From Psychrobacter immobilis (lineage in GTDB: Bacteria > Pseudomonadota > Gammaproteobacteria > Pseudomonadales > Moraxellaceae), in the NCBI RefSeq assembly GCF_904846175.1, contig NZ_CAJGZM010000002.1, positions 1-64,000 on the forward strand: a DNA stretch of 64,000 bases, read 5' to 3'. The translations under genes and the position numbers were made by a program. Positions 1 to 9,338 of this stretch are shown here, piece by piece. Every line of letters starts with the position of its first letter. The stretch's first letter is position 1. The notes under the pieces were generated by a model that had not been told where the DNA came from, searched no databases, and saw only the letters and a program-made list of their open reading frames with translations.

Positions 1-78
1 ACTCATGTCTTTGTTTTTGACACTTCTAATCACTTGTGCTCGAAAATCTGCTGAATAGGTCATTTGTTCTTCTGCCAT
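1..78 (-). CDS. IS630-type transposase, N-terminal fragment (runs off the window)
   Basis: On the minus strand an ATG at 78 opens a frame that stays open to the left edge (26 codons). It begins MAEEQMTYSADFRAQVIRSV, which resembles the first helix of the helix-turn-helix domain of IS630-family transposases (typical start MxYSxDFRxKVL). The rest of the gene lies outside the window, so I cannot tell whether it is intact. The family call rests on about 20 residues and is tentative. It fits the decayed, mobile-element-rich character of the first 3 kb. Confidence 0.5.
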   Translation of the reverse strand, partial: MAEEQMTYSADFRAQVIRSVKNKDMS

Positions 79-242
79 TTCGCTTGTTTTAAAACGATTG
101 TATCTTATTTAAAAAGAACTGACTATACTTAAAGGAGAGTTCTGAGTATCAAACTAAGTTCGGTGGCTCAAGGCTATTTTCATCAGAGCAAAAAAACCTG
201 CTTGTTCCAAGCTATAATTTAATTGCAGAAGATCAGAAAGTA

Positions 243-731
243 ATGGAGGGTATGGAGCTTAATTTTAAAGAACTATCTTTATCAAAAAAACATAAAGAGG
301 GTCTCGATTGGTTTATAAGCTATACACTACAAAATTGTGAGTACACTCAAAATAAAATCAGGTTTGAAAATCTTGAGGATTTTGATCGGTTTTTAAATTA
401 TATAATTAATCTTTTGCCTAAGGTATTAATTCATATAGATATTCGAAACTTACAAAGTTGTACTGATAAGAGGTTGGTAAATAAATGGAAAAATCGACTT
501 AATAAGTTGCCAGAATCCAACGTACACTATGATCTACTGAATAATAAAAAAGAAATAAAATATACTAAGAAAGTAAAAGCCAGTATAGGTATTGCTAGTT
601 CCAAAGAAAAATATTACAAAGGTAGTAGCAAAATACATTATAACCGCATACTACAATTTTTTTGTTTCTATAAATTTATAATTTTAGATGATATTAATAA
701 TAACATATTAGAATATAATTATAATCGGTAA
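243..731 (+). CDS. Hypothetical protein, AT-rich, Lys/Asn/Ile-rich
   Basis: Unrecognised 162-residue protein. It is rich in Lys, Asn, Ile and Tyr, lacks a signal peptide or membrane segment, and ends in an Asn/Tyr-rich tail. Codon use is markedly more AT-rich than in the urease genes downstream, which suggests transferred DNA. A second ATG at 252 has GGAGGG directly in front of it but with almost no spacing, so the ATG at 243 is kept, with little Shine-Dalgarno support for either. It lies 38 bp upstream of another unknown gene on the same strand, so the two may be co-transcribed cargo beside an IS element. No function is proposed. Confidence 0.5.
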   Translation: MEGMELNFKELSLSKKHKEGLDWFISYTLQNCEYTQNKIRFENLEDFDRFLNYIINLLPKVLIHIDIRNLQSCTDKRLVNKWKNRLNKLPESNVHYDLLNNKKEIKYTKKVKASIGIASSKEKYYKGSSKIHYNRILQFFCFYKFIILDDINNNILEYNYNR

Positions 732-769
732 TATATAAAGTGCTTAATAATTTACATTATGAGTAACAT

Positions 770-1351
770 ATGAATAAATCTATCATCAAAAGGATTGCGA
801 AAAACTCAAACCTGTCTTGGCATCCAATGACAAAAAGGCTTCATAAATCCTTTATGAAGTCTTATAGTGATGAGTTTTATAGCACTATTATTAAAATGTT
901 CCAAGACAACCTACAATTAAGCCAACAAACTATCTATTTGATCTCAAATCGTGAACAGGTGAAGTTACTAAATCAGCCTAAAAAAAGTAAAGAAAAAGAG
1001 AGTATTGATTATCAGATAGTTGCAGGTTGTTTTAACCCTTGGTTCGATGATGAAGTATTGAGAACGAATAAGCAGTTAGTAGCCATAGAACTCAGTCCAG
1101 TGGAGGGTCAGAGCAAAAAAGCATTTGAAGATGATTTGCAAACTTTAATTTTATTAGATTTCTTGAAGTCCTTATCTCAAGCAAATATGTCAGCACTCGG
1201 CAATAACTTTCATGGACTTCGAAATATTGTTAAGAGCTCAAAACAGTTAGAGCATGTATATCTAGAGCTTATGGGAAATAGGATTAGTGCCGAGCAATTT
1301 GCTGATTATTTTGGACGTCAGCGAGATTTTGTCTATAAGCATAAATGTTAA
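770..1351 (+). CDS. Hypothetical protein, soluble, 193 residues
   Basis: Unrecognised protein. It has a basic N-terminus (MNKSIIKRIAKNSN), a central part with FNPWFDDEVLRTNKQLVAIELS, followed by an acidic helix, and a basic C-terminus ending FGRQRDFVYKHKC. There is no signal peptide or transmembrane helix. The basic ends could suit a nucleic-acid-associated protein, but that is a guess. It follows the 162-residue hypothetical gene and precedes an IS5-family remnant, so it is probably cargo of a mobile or transferred segment. AT content is similar to its upstream neighbour. Confidence 0.5.
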   Translation: MNKSIIKRIAKNSNLSWHPMTKRLHKSFMKSYSDEFYSTIIKMFQDNLQLSQQTIYLISNREQVKLLNQPKKSKEKESIDYQIVAGCFNPWFDDEVLRTNKQLVAIELSPVEGQSKKAFEDDLQTLILLDFLKSLSQANMSALGNNFHGLRNIVKSSKQLEHVYLELMGNRISAEQFADYFGRQRDFVYKHKC

Positions 1352-1408
1352 GAGAAATTTAATTTACAGCTTCAACACGAAATAGTCGTTTTACTATCTT
1401 TTTAATTA

Positions 1409-1752
1409 GGCTCTGTTGAGCATGGACAATAAAATGCTAGCAAAAAAAATATTGAACAAGTGATCTTTAAGCTCTCGCACCAAAAGATACCATTCGTTAT
1501 GTCTGGCACCATGCTCAAAGATAATCACTGGACCAGACTAATACTGATACTATTAGAACTAAATATCTATGACAAAGGAAATCTGAGACAGACGGCCGAA
1601 GGTATTGTCTATCAAATGGTTTTTGGTCGCCCTTGGCATGACTTACCCCCCCGTATTTTAGTAAGCACTATACTGTCTACAAAGACTATCAGCTTTGGTT
1701 TCGTAAATGCAGAATTCTTGAACCGCCTGCCTATATTGGATACTTAGCATAA
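1409..1752 (+). pseudogene. IS5-family transposase remnant (frameshifted, 3' part lost)
   Basis: GGCTCTGTTGAG at 1409-1420 resembles the terminal inverted repeat of IS5/IS1031-group elements. The transposase would begin at the ATG at 1499 and reads like the IS5 N-terminus: MSGTMLKDNHWTRL, then NLRQTAEGIVYQMVFGRPWHDLP. At a run of seven C (1646-1652) the frame shifts. The expected continuation FSKHYTVYKDYQLWFRKC is found in the +1 frame and stops at 1750-1752 after about 35 codons. The DDE catalytic core is missing, so the element is a dead 5' fragment. The right-hand inverted repeat was not found. Confidence 0.75.
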
Positions 1753-1794
1753 GTCAGGTTAGCATTCAATTATTATAACTTTATGGAATGCGTC

Positions 1795-1866
1795 CAGTGT
1801 GTTATACAGGCATCAAACTACTAGTGTTAGCGATAAGATCAATAAATATAAAATCAATAGCATAGG
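1795..1866 (+). repeat. Diverged direct repeat, copy A
   Basis: The stretch beginning CAGTGTGTTATACAGG is repeated, diverged, at 2121-2192. By hand alignment about 52 of 72 positions match without gaps, and the first 36 bp match best. No credible reading frame is shared. It sits just downstream of the IS5 remnant; the origin is unknown. Confidence 0.5.
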
Positions 1867-2120
1867 TAAGAGCTTGCCATTTATAACAGGCCGCTATACA
1901 TGGTATATAATTCAATGGCGCTTAGCTTTTCGCGTAGCGCGCTCATTTGCAATTCACAGTTTTGCTAATACTCTGCTTTGTCTTTCTCTTTTTCCTCTAA
2001 GCTTTCTTGATAAGTAAAATCATCCCATAGCATTAGACAACTTGTAATTAACTTGAGATCATTGAGTGAATAGCTACTCATAGTTACCCAAATCATGTGA
2101 CTTTATTTTTGAACGTAATT

Positions 2121-2192
2121 CAGTGCGTTCTACAGGTATCGAACTACTAACATTAGGTATGAATTTAATTACCATAAAATTGATAGTATGCG
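2121..2192 (+). repeat. Diverged direct repeat, copy B
   Basis: Second copy (begins CAGTGCGTTCTACAGG) of the repeat at 1795-1866, 326 bp downstream and in the same orientation. It lies immediately before the broken ABC ATPase gene, so it may be part of a duplicated 5' region or a small decayed repeat element. Confidence 0.5.
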
Positions 2193-2221
2193 TTATTAAG
2201 CTATCTGATATAAAATCTTCC

Positions 2222-2940
2222 ATATTTAGTTTTATAGATCTGACAGCAGGCGTCAGTCAAAAGCTGATCGCCTTTATCGGACCAAATGGCGCGGGTAAAA
2301 GCACGTTGCTGCACACGGTTTTGGGTTAACACACAGGAACCGCGCTTAAAACAGATGGCCACATTAAGATTTACGGTCAGCCGATCAACGAGGTCATGAA
2401 TCATGGACATATCGCTTGGGTTAGACAACATGAGCGTTTTGAGCTGCCTTTAACGGTACTGGATTATGCACTGTTAGGAGTCTCGCCAAATCCTGCATGG
2501 TATCAGCGCCCAAATAGCCAGCATTGACTGTCCACGCGCAACGTTTACTATAGGATTTTGAGTTATTAAGTTTGGTCAGTGCTCGCGTGCAAACCTTATC
2601 AGGCGGTGAGAAGCAGCGCTTGGCTATCGTACGAGCGCTGATGCAAGATACCGATATTATGATGTTCGATGAGCCGACCAATCATCTTGATATTCGCCAT
2701 CAGCATTTTTTGCTTCATTACTTGCATAATTTGGTGAAACAGCAGCACAAAAGTATCTTGGTTGTCCTCCATGATTTGACCCATGCATATCGCTATACTG
2801 ATAAGGTGGTATTGTTAAATGGTGGACAAGTTGTTGCACAAGGAACGCCTAGTGAAGTGATGACACGTCCACAATTAAGCGATGTTTATGATGTCGATAT
2901 TAAAGTGCATCAAACTGAAGATGGCTTGGTGTTTATATAG
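2222..2940 (+). pseudogene. Iron-siderophore/cobalamin-type ABC transporter ATPase, broken
   Basis: Three pieces in different frames make up one ATPase of the FecE/FepC/BtuD type, which would energise import of chelated metal or cobalamin. The first has Walker A (IGPNGAGKST, about 2270-2300) and hits a stop at 2327-2329. The second, in another frame from about 2335, reads IKIYGQPINEV then WVRQHERFELPLTVLDYALLG and stops near 2525. The third, from about 2575, has the signature LSGGEKQRLAIVRAL, Walker B DIMMFDEPTNHLD and the switch His in VLHDLTH, ending at 2940. Two frame breaks and an internal stop rule out a normal product. No permease or binding-protein gene is adjacent. Confidence 0.85.
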
Positions 2941-2976
2941 GTTTTATAATGAGAGCAGAATCAGTTATTTTTCTAT

Positions 2977-3002
2977 AAAACCTTTATTAATGAAGGTTTT
3001 TA
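2977..3002 (+). terminator. Hairpin terminator after the ABC ATPase remnant
   Basis: AAAACCTT and AAGGTTTT flank an 8-nt loop and are followed by a short T run. It would end transcription from the decayed ATPase gene before the urease cluster. Confidence 0.5.
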
Positions 3003-3612
3003 TTTGGCTGAGGTTCGTATCTGCCTTTTTGCAAGCGATGGCCAAGTTTTAACCCTAGCAATAGGGAGATGATGTGATGATAGTCTCACATTAACTTAAT
3101 TTAGAGAATCTGCGCATAAAAAGCGCCGTTTTACATACAATTGTTGCAAGTAAAAGAACCGCTCTAACCACTGTACAGTAAGCCTTCCTCTGATTAATTA
3201 TTGTGTTTTATTTCTGCAAGACAGACTGTGTAGCTTAACCATAATTAACGCTATCTTTCTCTGGATAAGGAAGTAAATAGTTTGACAGTCATATACTTTT
3301 AGTTTATAAGAGGTAAATAGTATGGTTGTTTTCCTATAGCTACTTTTTAGTATTCAATATTTAAAGCAATACAACTTTTACACATACCAAGGGCAGAGTC
3401 TTCTACCCTGATTTTCTACAGTAATTTATCAGCAGTATTCGTATCACAGCTTCTAGGCAGTTAATGCCCACATAATATTGACATTCATTGACGGCTAATA
3501 AGCCAGTATTGTCAACCTGACCTCACCCGCGCACGTGAATATTTTACTCATTTTGCTATCTGTAAGCTAATACCCTGCCTTTCAGGATGATTGGCTAACG
3601 ATTCAGCGATAT
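3003..3612. other. 610-bp intergenic stretch upstream of ureD
   Basis: No convincing gene is seen. The only structure noted is an imperfect palindrome near 3478-3516 (TTGACA ... GGCTAATAAGCC ... TGTCAA), about 100 bp before the ureD start. It could be a regulator site or a hairpin. The rest is AT-rich unstructured sequence that presumably holds the ureD promoter. Confidence 0.4.
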
Positions 3613-3648
3613 GTGTCGCGCTGGGCCTATAAAAAGGTGTTCGATGGA

Positions 3649-4557
3649 ATGACGACTTTATCTCATAAATCTACAGTACAACAGACTGCTAAAGACTCAG
3701 GACACCAATTTGATGCCAACCGTCATTGGGCGGCATTTTTGACCTTAGGATTTGGTGCTCACACTGAATCTGAGACTAGCATTACCCGCATGAATATAGC
3801 CCGCCATTATGGTCCCTTGCGTGTGCAAAGACCGTTCTATCCTGAAGGCCGCGATGGTTGCTGTCACGTCTATCTGCTGCATCCGCCTGGTGGTATTGCC
3901 AGTGGCGATGCACTCAATATAGATGTCACTGTATCGGCAAACGCCCATACTTTGTTAACGACGCCTGCTGCCAATAAGCTTTATAAAGCCGACAGTAATG
4001 GCGTTGCTTGGAACCAGCATACCCACCTAAAAATCGCTAATGACGCTACTTTAGAATGGCTGCCGCAGGAAACGCTCGCTTTTAACGGCTCTCGCGGCGA
4101 GCAGACCATCATCATTGATTTAGAAGACAACGCCAAGTGCTTGGGGTGGGAAATTCTTGGTCTTGGCCGTCCTGCCAGCAAGCTACCTTTCGTCAGTGGC
4201 CGTCTCGAACAGCGCTTTCATCTCACCCGTAATGGTCGCCCGTTATGGATAGAACGCCAATGTATAGACCCCGATCATCCAAGATTTTCCGGCATGTGGG
4301 GCCAGGGCGGTGCCACCGTCCATGCGACATTATGGGCGGTTGGATTGGACGATCCGCTAGAGGCTATCACTGCACTACGTGAGCATATTCCAGCTGCCAA
4401 TCACTGGGCAGTTACCTATCGTCGCGGCGTATTGCTGCTACGCTATTTAGGCATAGAGCGTAACGAAGCTTGGAATATATTTCAGCAAGCGCGAGAAGTG
4501 CTACGTCCGCGATTGACCGGACACAAAGCTATTACACCACGAATTTGGTTGACTTAA
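3649..4557 (+). CDS. ureD: Urease accessory protein UreD
   Basis: UreD (UreH) scaffolds the UreD-UreF-UreG complex that delivers nickel to apo-urease. The protein shows the family landmarks RVQRPFYPEG, HPPGGIASGD (about residue 85-95), LLTTPAANKLYK and the WLPQETLAFNG motif. Length from this ATG is 302 residues, near the family norm. The frame also opens at a GTG at 3613, but that has no Shine-Dalgarno; the ATG at 3649 has AAAAAGG upstream, rather distant. It is the first gene of the urease cluster and is separated from ureA by 150 bp, which leaves room for a second promoter before ureA. Confidence 0.93.
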   Translation: MTTLSHKSTVQQTAKDSGHQFDANRHWAAFLTLGFGAHTESETSITRMNIARHYGPLRVQRPFYPEGRDGCCHVYLLHPPGGIASGDALNIDVTVSANAHTLLTTPAANKLYKADSNGVAWNQHTHLKIANDATLEWLPQETLAFNGSRGEQTIIIDLEDNAKCLGWEILGLGRPASKLPFVSGRLEQRFHLTRNGRPLWIERQCIDPDHPRFSGMWGQGGATVHATLWAVGLDDPLEAITALREHIPAANHWAVTYRRGVLLLRYLGIERNEAWNIFQQAREVLRPRLTGHKAITPRIWLT

Positions 4558-4707
4558 CGACTGCTGCCCAAGCTTTTTCTTAAGTGCTGACAAATGCTTT
4601 TATATGCCTATTTATTGATAGTTAACAACTAATAACATAAGCCTTCTAACGACATAGGCTTTCCATAAAACGATAACGATAACCATAATATAATTAAGGA
4701 GTCAGCG

Positions 4708-5010
4708 ATGGAATTAACGCCAAGAGATAAAGATAAGTTGATGTTATTTACGGCAGGGCTGCTTGCTGAGCGCCGTAAGGCTAAAGGCCTAAAACTGAAT
4801 TACCCTGAAGCAATAGCGCTGATCAGTTGCGCCATTATGGAAGGTGCGCGTGAAGGCCGTACCGTAGCAGAGATGATGAGTGCGGGCCGCGAAATCCTTA
4901 CCCGAGATGACGTCATGGATGGCATCGCTGAGATGATTGAAAGCTTACAAGTTGAGGCAACCTTTCCCGACGGCACGAAGCTTGTGACCGTTCATAACCC
5001 TATTGTCTGA
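4708..5010 (+). CDS. ureA: Urease gamma subunit UreA
   Basis: Smallest structural subunit of urease, which hydrolyses urea to ammonia and carbamate in the cytoplasm. At 100 residues it has the standard length. It starts [20 protein letters not shown] and contains the conserved [19 protein letters not shown] and [13 protein letters not shown] segments. AAGGAG sits a few bases before the ATG. Separate gamma and beta genes are the usual bacterial arrangement, unlike the fused UreAB of Helicobacter. ureB follows after 11 bp. Confidence 0.97.
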   Translation: MELTPRDKDKLMLFTAGLLAERRKAKGLKLNYPEAIALISCAIMEGAREGRTVAEMMSAGREILTRDDVMDGIAEMIESLQVEATFPDGTKLVTVHNPIV

Positions 5011-5021
5011 GGAGACTTGCT

Positions 5022-5381
5022 ATGATTCCTGGTGAATATCAGCTACAGAGCGATGACATTGAGTTATGTGTCGATCGTGAACCTATCACTATCAACGTCG
5101 CAAACACGGGTGACCGTCCTATCCAAGTCGGCTCTCACTATCACTTTGCCGAGACCAACGCGGCCTTAGAATTTGACCGTAAAAAAGCTTATGGGCATCG
5201 CTTAGCGATTGCAGCAGGCATGGCGATACGTTTTGAGCCGGGTCAACACCGTGATGTCCCCTTAATTCCTTTTTCAGGCTTACGCCATATTTATGGTTTC
5301 CGTGGTGAGGTAATGGGTCCTTTAGATCAAGGTCAGAATCAGGGTCAGAACCAAAACTCAGACTCAGGAGCGAACTCATGA
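5022..5381 (+). CDS. ureB: Urease beta subunit UreB
   Basis: Beta subunit of urease. The conserved core is seen in [25 protein letters not shown] and [10 protein letters not shown], ending in the usual [16 protein letters not shown]. After this the protein carries a 17-residue low-complexity tail rich in Gly, Gln, Asn and Ser ([10 protein letters not shown]), longer than typical UreB. Total length is 119 residues. GAGGAG precedes the start. The stop codon overlaps the ureC start by 4 bp (ATGA), so translation of the two large subunits is coupled. Confidence 0.97.
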   Translation: MIPGEYQLQSDDIELCVDREPITINVANTGDRPIQVGSHYHFAETNAALEFDRKKAYGHRLAIAAGMAIRFEPGQHRDVPLIPFSGLRHIYGFRGEVMGPLDQGQNQGQNQNSDSGANS

Positions 5382-7081
5382 AAATTACTCGCCAAGCTTA
5401 TGCAGATATGTATGGTCCAACGACCGGCGATAGAATTCGTTTAGGCGATACTGAGCTGTGGATCGAGATAGAAAAAGACTACACGCATTATGGTGAAGAG
5501 GTCATGTTCGGCGGTGGCAAAGTGATTCGTGATGGCATGGGTCAAAGTCAGCGCTGCGACGATACCGTGATGGATACTGTCATTACCAATGCCGTCATTA
5601 TCGACTGGTGGGGTATCGTGAAAGCCGATGTGGGTCTAAAAAATGGCCGCATCGCTGCTATCGGAAAAGCCGGTAACCCTGATACCCAACCTGATGTCGA
5701 TATCGTCATTGGCCCCGGTACCGAAATTATAGCGGGTGAAGGTCAGATTCTGACGGCGGGTGGTGTTGACACGCATGTACATTATATTTGTCCGCAGCAG
5801 GTTGACGAAGCATTAATGAGTGGCCTAACGACTATGATTGGTGGTGGTACGGGGCCAGCGACTGGCTCAATCGCAACTACCCATACGCCCGGCCCTTGGC
5901 ATTTAGGCAAAATGATGCAAGCCGTAGATGACTTGCCCATTAATATTGGTTTTCTTGGTAAAGGTAGTGCCAGTACTCCTGAAGCGCTGATACAACAAGT
6001 AGAAGCTGGGGCGATGAGTCTAAAAATCCATGAAGATTGGGGCGCGACCCCAGCTTCTATCAGTAATGCACTAGATGTGGCAGACCGCTACGATATACAG
6101 ATTGCTATTCATGCCGATAGCTTAAATGAGTCTGGTTTTGTAGAAGACACGATAGCCGCGTTCAAAGACCGCTGTATTCATACTTACCACACTGAAGGTG
6201 CTGGTGGTGGTCATGCGCCTGATATCATCGTCGCTTGTAGTTTGCCCAACGTATTGCCATCGTCTACTAATCCGACACGTCCTTATACGATTAATACCGT
6301 CGATGAGCATCTCGATATGTTGATGGAGTGCCATAATTTAGACCCAAGTATTCCAGAAGACGTTGCCTTTGCCGATTCGCGTATTCGCCGCGAGACTATT
6401 GCTGCCGAAGACATCCTCCATGATATGGGTGTGATTTCGATGATTTCGTCTGACTCGCAAGCGATGGGTCGTATCGGTGAAGTGGTATGTCGTACTTGGC
6501 AAACTGCGCACAAAATGCGCCTGCAACGTGGCCTGTTACCAGAAGATGAAGAACGCGGTACGGATAACTTCCGCGTGAAGCGCTACATTGCCAAATACAC
6601 TATTAATCCAGCTATCACTCACGGTGTTGGTCATGAAGTTGGCTCTGTCGAAATTGATAAACTGGCGGATTTGGTGTTGTGGAAGCCAGCCTTCTTTGGG
6701 GTTAAGCCATCAATTATTATCAAAGGTGGCATGATAGCGGGCGCTGCAATGGGCGATCCCAATGCCGCTATTTCTACGCCGCAACCCGTACATTATCGCC
6801 GTATGTTTGGTGCGCTTGGTCGTGCTGCCGCCGCAACTCGAATCACTTTTGTTAGTCAAGCAGCAATGAATACCGGATTAGAAGAAAGACTTGGTCTAAA
6901 GAGCAGGCTGGTGGCGTGTAAAAACGTCCGTCAAATGCGTAAGAGTGATATGAAGCTCAATGATGCCTGCCCAGAGCTGACAGTAGATCCACAAACTTAT
7001 GAAGTTCGTGCAGATGGCGTGTTATTAACTTGTGAGCCATCGTCTGAATTGCCATTAGCCCAACGTTATCATTTGTTTTAA
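5378..7081 (+). CDS. ureC: Urease alpha subunit UreC (catalytic)
   Basis: Catalytic subunit carrying the dinuclear nickel site. At 567 residues it has the usual length. The metal ligands are visible: HVHYICPQQ (two His), the Lys to be carbamylated in [10 protein letters not shown] (about residue 217), His in [12 protein letters not shown], His in [15 protein letters not shown], and Asp in SSDSQAMGR. The flap His is in MECHNLDP. The sequence begins with the conserved [18 protein letters not shown]. No lesion is seen. It starts within the last codon of ureB and is followed after 21 bp by ureE. Confidence 0.98.
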   Translation: MKITRQAYADMYGPTTGDRIRLGDTELWIEIEKDYTHYGEEVMFGGGKVIRDGMGQSQRCDDTVMDTVITNAVIIDWWGIVKADVGLKNGRIAAIGKAGNPDTQPDVDIVIGPGTEIIAGEGQILTAGGVDTHVHYICPQQVDEALMSGLTTMIGGGTGPATGSIATTHTPGPWHLGKMMQAVDDLPINIGFLGKGSASTPEALIQQVEAGAMSLKIHEDWGATPASISNALDVADRYDIQIAIHADSLNESGFVEDTIAAFKDRCIHTYHTEGAGGGHAPDIIVACSLPNVLPSSTNPTRPYTINTVDEHLDMLMECHNLDPSIPEDVAFADSRIRRETIAAEDILHDMGVISMISSDSQAMGRIGEVVCRTWQTAHKMRLQRGLLPEDEERGTDNFRVKRYIAKYTINPAITHGVGHEVGSVEIDKLADLVLWKPAFFGVKPSIIIKGGMIAGAAMGDPNAAISTPQPVHYRRMFGALGRAAAATRITFVSQAAMNTGLEERLGLKSRLVACKNVRQMRKSDMKLNDACPELTVDPQTYEVRADGVLLTCEPSSELPLAQRYHLF

Positions 7082-7102
7082 AGCGTTTGCAAGGATATCA
7101 AT

Positions 7103-7669
7103 ATGCTTGAATTAATAAAAAGAATCGACGGCAGCACTCAGGTCGATGTACACGACACCCTGACTTTACCTTATGAGCTACGCATACGTGGCCGTCTAAA
7201 AGCGGTGACAGATAGCGGCCTCGATGTTGGCTTGTTCCTTGATCGTGGTCCGGTACTGCGTCATGGTGATTTATTACAAGCGAGCAGCGGCGAGATCATC
7301 CAAGTATGTGCCGCTGATGAGCCAGTCACTACCGCTTATGTTGAGGGCGGTTTAGCATTGGGACGACTTGGTTATCACTTAGGTAATCGTCATGTATCGC
7401 TCGCCCTTGGGAGTGATAAAGATGGGCGTCATTGGGTGCGGTTCCCGCCAGATCATGTATTAGAAGAGTTGGCGGTTCTGTTGGGCGCAACCTTGAGTCA
7501 TCACCAAGCGCCATTCGATCCCGAATCTGGTGCTTATGCGCAAGCTGGCCGTGAACACTCTCATGCACATGCACATGCACATGCACATGAACATGCAGAT
7601 GAGCATTCTCACGAACACAATCATGCCCATGGACATTCCCATAATGACGACCATAACCATGCACACTGA
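7103..7669 (+). CDS. ureE: Urease nickel metallochaperone UreE
   Basis: UreE binds nickel and passes it to the UreDFG complex. The N-terminal peptide-binding domain and the C-terminal metal domain (GYHLGNRHVSLAL, with the conserved metal-binding His) are both present. The last 40 residues are a His-rich tail made of HAHAHAHAHEHADEHSHEHN and further His, typical of nickel-storing UreE. The tail is encoded by a short near-tandem CATGCA-type repeat that is prone to length change. The gene end overlaps the ureF start by 11 bp. Confidence 0.95.
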   Translation: MLELIKRIDGSTQVDVHDTLTLPYELRIRGRLKAVTDSGLDVGLFLDRGPVLRHGDLLQASSGEIIQVCAADEPVTTAYVEGGLALGRLGYHLGNRHVSLALGSDKDGRHWVRFPPDHVLEELAVLLGATLSHHQAPFDPESGAYAQAGREHSHAHAHAHAHEHADEHSHEHNHAHGHSHNDDHNHAH

Positions 7670-8366
7670 CGCGCAGCCAAAGGCAACCAGCGATTTGGCG
7701 CTGCTGGGACTGATGCAACTGATTAGCCCTGCATTGCCAATCGGGGCATTCGCTTGGTCGCAAGGCCTAGAGAGTGCATTTGAGCTTGGCTGGGTATGTA
7801 ATGAGGCTGAGCTTGGCGAGTGGTTAGAGGGCGTACTTGACGATGGTATGTCGCGCTGCGAATTACCAGTGCTGGCACGTTTGCAAACCTGCTGGGAGAA
7901 TGGTGACAGTGAGGGTCTTGCCTTTTGGAATGACTGGATACATGCCAATCGTGAGACCGCTGAGCTCAGCGATGAAGACACACGTTTAGGTCAAGCATTG
8001 ATGCGTTTGCTCAACAGCTTAGAGTTGCAGCCGCAGAAAGCGTTAGGTCATGCCAAGCTACCAGAAGAGCCCGGATATGTGACCGTTTTTGCTTGGACCG
8101 CTCATCAACGCCAAGTGCCTATACGCCAAAGTCTACTCGGCTTTGCTTGGGGCTGGCTGGAAAACCAACTGGCGGTTGCATGTAAAGCGATGCCATTAGG
8201 TCATACCGCTGCGCAACGTTTGAACGAGCAATTGCGCCCGCAACTGGTCGCTGCCGTTGATACTGCGCTGGCATTAACTGATGAGCAGTTAGGTCCGATT
8301 TTACCGGGGTTAGCACTCGGTAGTGCTCAACATGAAACCCAATATTCAAGATTGTTTAGAAGCTAA
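7659..8366 (+). CDS. ureF: Urease accessory protein UreF
   Basis: UreF bridges UreD and UreG and acts as GTPase checkpoint in nickel insertion. Landmarks are LLQLISPALPIGAFAWSQGLE-like residues at the N-terminus (here LGLMQLISPALPIGAFAWSQ), CELPVLARL, and the C-terminal helical part with GFAWGWLENQLAVA. The open frame extends upstream through the His-repeat of ureE, which is only a shadow. The ATG at 7659 (or 7644) puts the conserved domain near the N-terminus. No clear ribosome site is seen, so translation is probably coupled to ureE. The protein has 235 residues. Confidence 0.93.
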   Translation: MHTDAQPKATSDLALLGLMQLISPALPIGAFAWSQGLESAFELGWVCNEAELGEWLEGVLDDGMSRCELPVLARLQTCWENGDSEGLAFWNDWIHANRETAELSDEDTRLGQALMRLLNSLELQPQKALGHAKLPEEPGYVTVFAWTAHQRQVPIRQSLLGFAWGWLENQLAVACKAMPLGHTAAQRLNEQLRPQLVAAVDTALALTDEQLGPILPGLALGSAQHETQYSRLFRS

Positions 8367-8466
8367 TCATTTTTATTTTGCAACCGTTTCTATTTTACGA
8401 TCGCTTTAATTTTATAACAGCTTCGATTTTATAACAGCTTTTACTAATATATAAGGAAAGATAGCC

Positions 8467-9105
8467 ATGAAACATTGTTTAAGAATAGGTGTCGGTGGGC
8501 CCGTTGGTTCTGGCAAAACGGCCTTATTGCGCCAGTTATGTAGCGCTTTAAAAGATCACTACGACATTGCCGTGGTCACCAATGATATCTATACCCGTGA
8601 AGATGCTGATTTTTTACTTAAGCACGACGCCTTGCCTGCTGATCGTATTCTTGGTGTGGAAACGGGCGGTTGTCCGCACACTGCTATCCGCGAAGATGCT
8701 TCTATGAATCTGGCCGCAATCGATGATTTGCAAACGCGTCATCCTAATCTAGAGCTGGTGTTAGTAGAGTCTGGCGGCGATAACCTAGCGGCGACCTTTA
8801 GCCCAGAGCTTTCTGATTTAACCCTATACGTCATCGACGTCGCTGCTGGTGATAAAATCCCTCGTAAAGGCGGCCCGGGTATTACCAAATCAGACTTGCT
8901 AATTATAAATAAAATTGACATCGCTGAATATGTACACGCCTCCCTAGATGTGATGGAACGTGACTCGAAAAAAATGCGCGGCGAGCGTCCTTTTATATTC
9001 ACCAACTTGTATGACGGTGTGGGCGTAGAAGAAATCATTAGCTTTATTTTAAAGCAAGGCATGTTACCTGAGCGTCGTCCTGGCAAGCTAAGCTCTGATG
9101 CTTAA
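8467..9105 (+). CDS. ureG: Urease accessory GTPase UreG
   Basis: SIMIBI-class GTPase whose GTP hydrolysis drives nickel transfer into urease. The P-loop [12 protein letters not shown] (residues 8-19), the switch/nickel motif [15 protein letters not shown] with the invariant CPH, the ESGGDNL motif and the base-recognition NKID are all present. Length is 212 residues. AAGGAAAG lies upstream of the start. It is separated from ureF by about 100 bp, which contains a short tandem ATTTTATAACAGCTT duplication. The last codons (SDA, stop) are the first copy of a 16-bp tandem repeat that continues downstream. Confidence 0.97.
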   Translation: MKHCLRIGVGGPVGSGKTALLRQLCSALKDHYDIAVVTNDIYTREDADFLLKHDALPADRILGVETGGCPHTAIREDASMNLAAIDDLQTRHPNLELVLVESGGDNLAATFSPELSDLTLYVIDVAAGDKIPRKGGPGITKSDLLIINKIDIAEYVHASLDVMERDSKKMRGERPFIFTNLYDGVGVEEIISFILKQGMLPERRPGKLSSDA

Positions 9106-9217
9106 GGGTTCTGATGCTTAAGGGTTCTGATGCTTAAGGGCTCTGATGCTTAAGGGCTCTGATGCTTAAGGGCTCTGATGCTTAAGGGCTCTGATGCTTA
9201 AGGGCTGATGCTTAATT
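9094..9217 (+). repeat. 16-bp tandem repeat across the ureG stop codon
   Basis: The unit TCTGATGCTTAAGGG plus one base (C or T) begins at 9094, 9110, 9126, 9142, 9158, 9174 and 9190, with an eighth copy shortened by 2 bp from 9205. The first copy encodes the final Ser-Asp-Ala and stop of UreG, so each copy repeats the stop codon. Units differ only at T/C near the end. This looks like slipped-strand expansion, not a CRISPR: there are no spacers. Confidence 0.95.
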
Positions 9218-9338
9218 ATCAGTGCCTTGTTATCAGTGCTTTACTGTCAGTGCTTAAACGCCTTTATAGTACAAGTAAGATATAAATAACAGTTATATAC
9301 CAGTTCACAATAAACAAAAATAACAGAGGGAGAACACC

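Noticed and set aside
1799..2017. 72-residue open frame
   Set aside because: Overlaps the diverged direct repeat, has no ribosome site and no protein-like composition.
2572..2940. Independent small ABC protein
   Set aside because: It contains only the signature motif and Walker B; Walker A lies in a different frame upstream, so the whole is one broken gene.
7329..7981. Long minus-strand open frames opposite ureE/ureF
   Set aside because: They arise from the complement of the His-rich repeat and of conserved urease accessory genes; no family features.
9094..9217. Repeat array resembling a CRISPR
   Set aside because: The units are contiguous 16-bp tandem repeats with no unique spacers and no cas genes; the same holds for the 19-bp and 8-bp arrays at 45630 and 57820.
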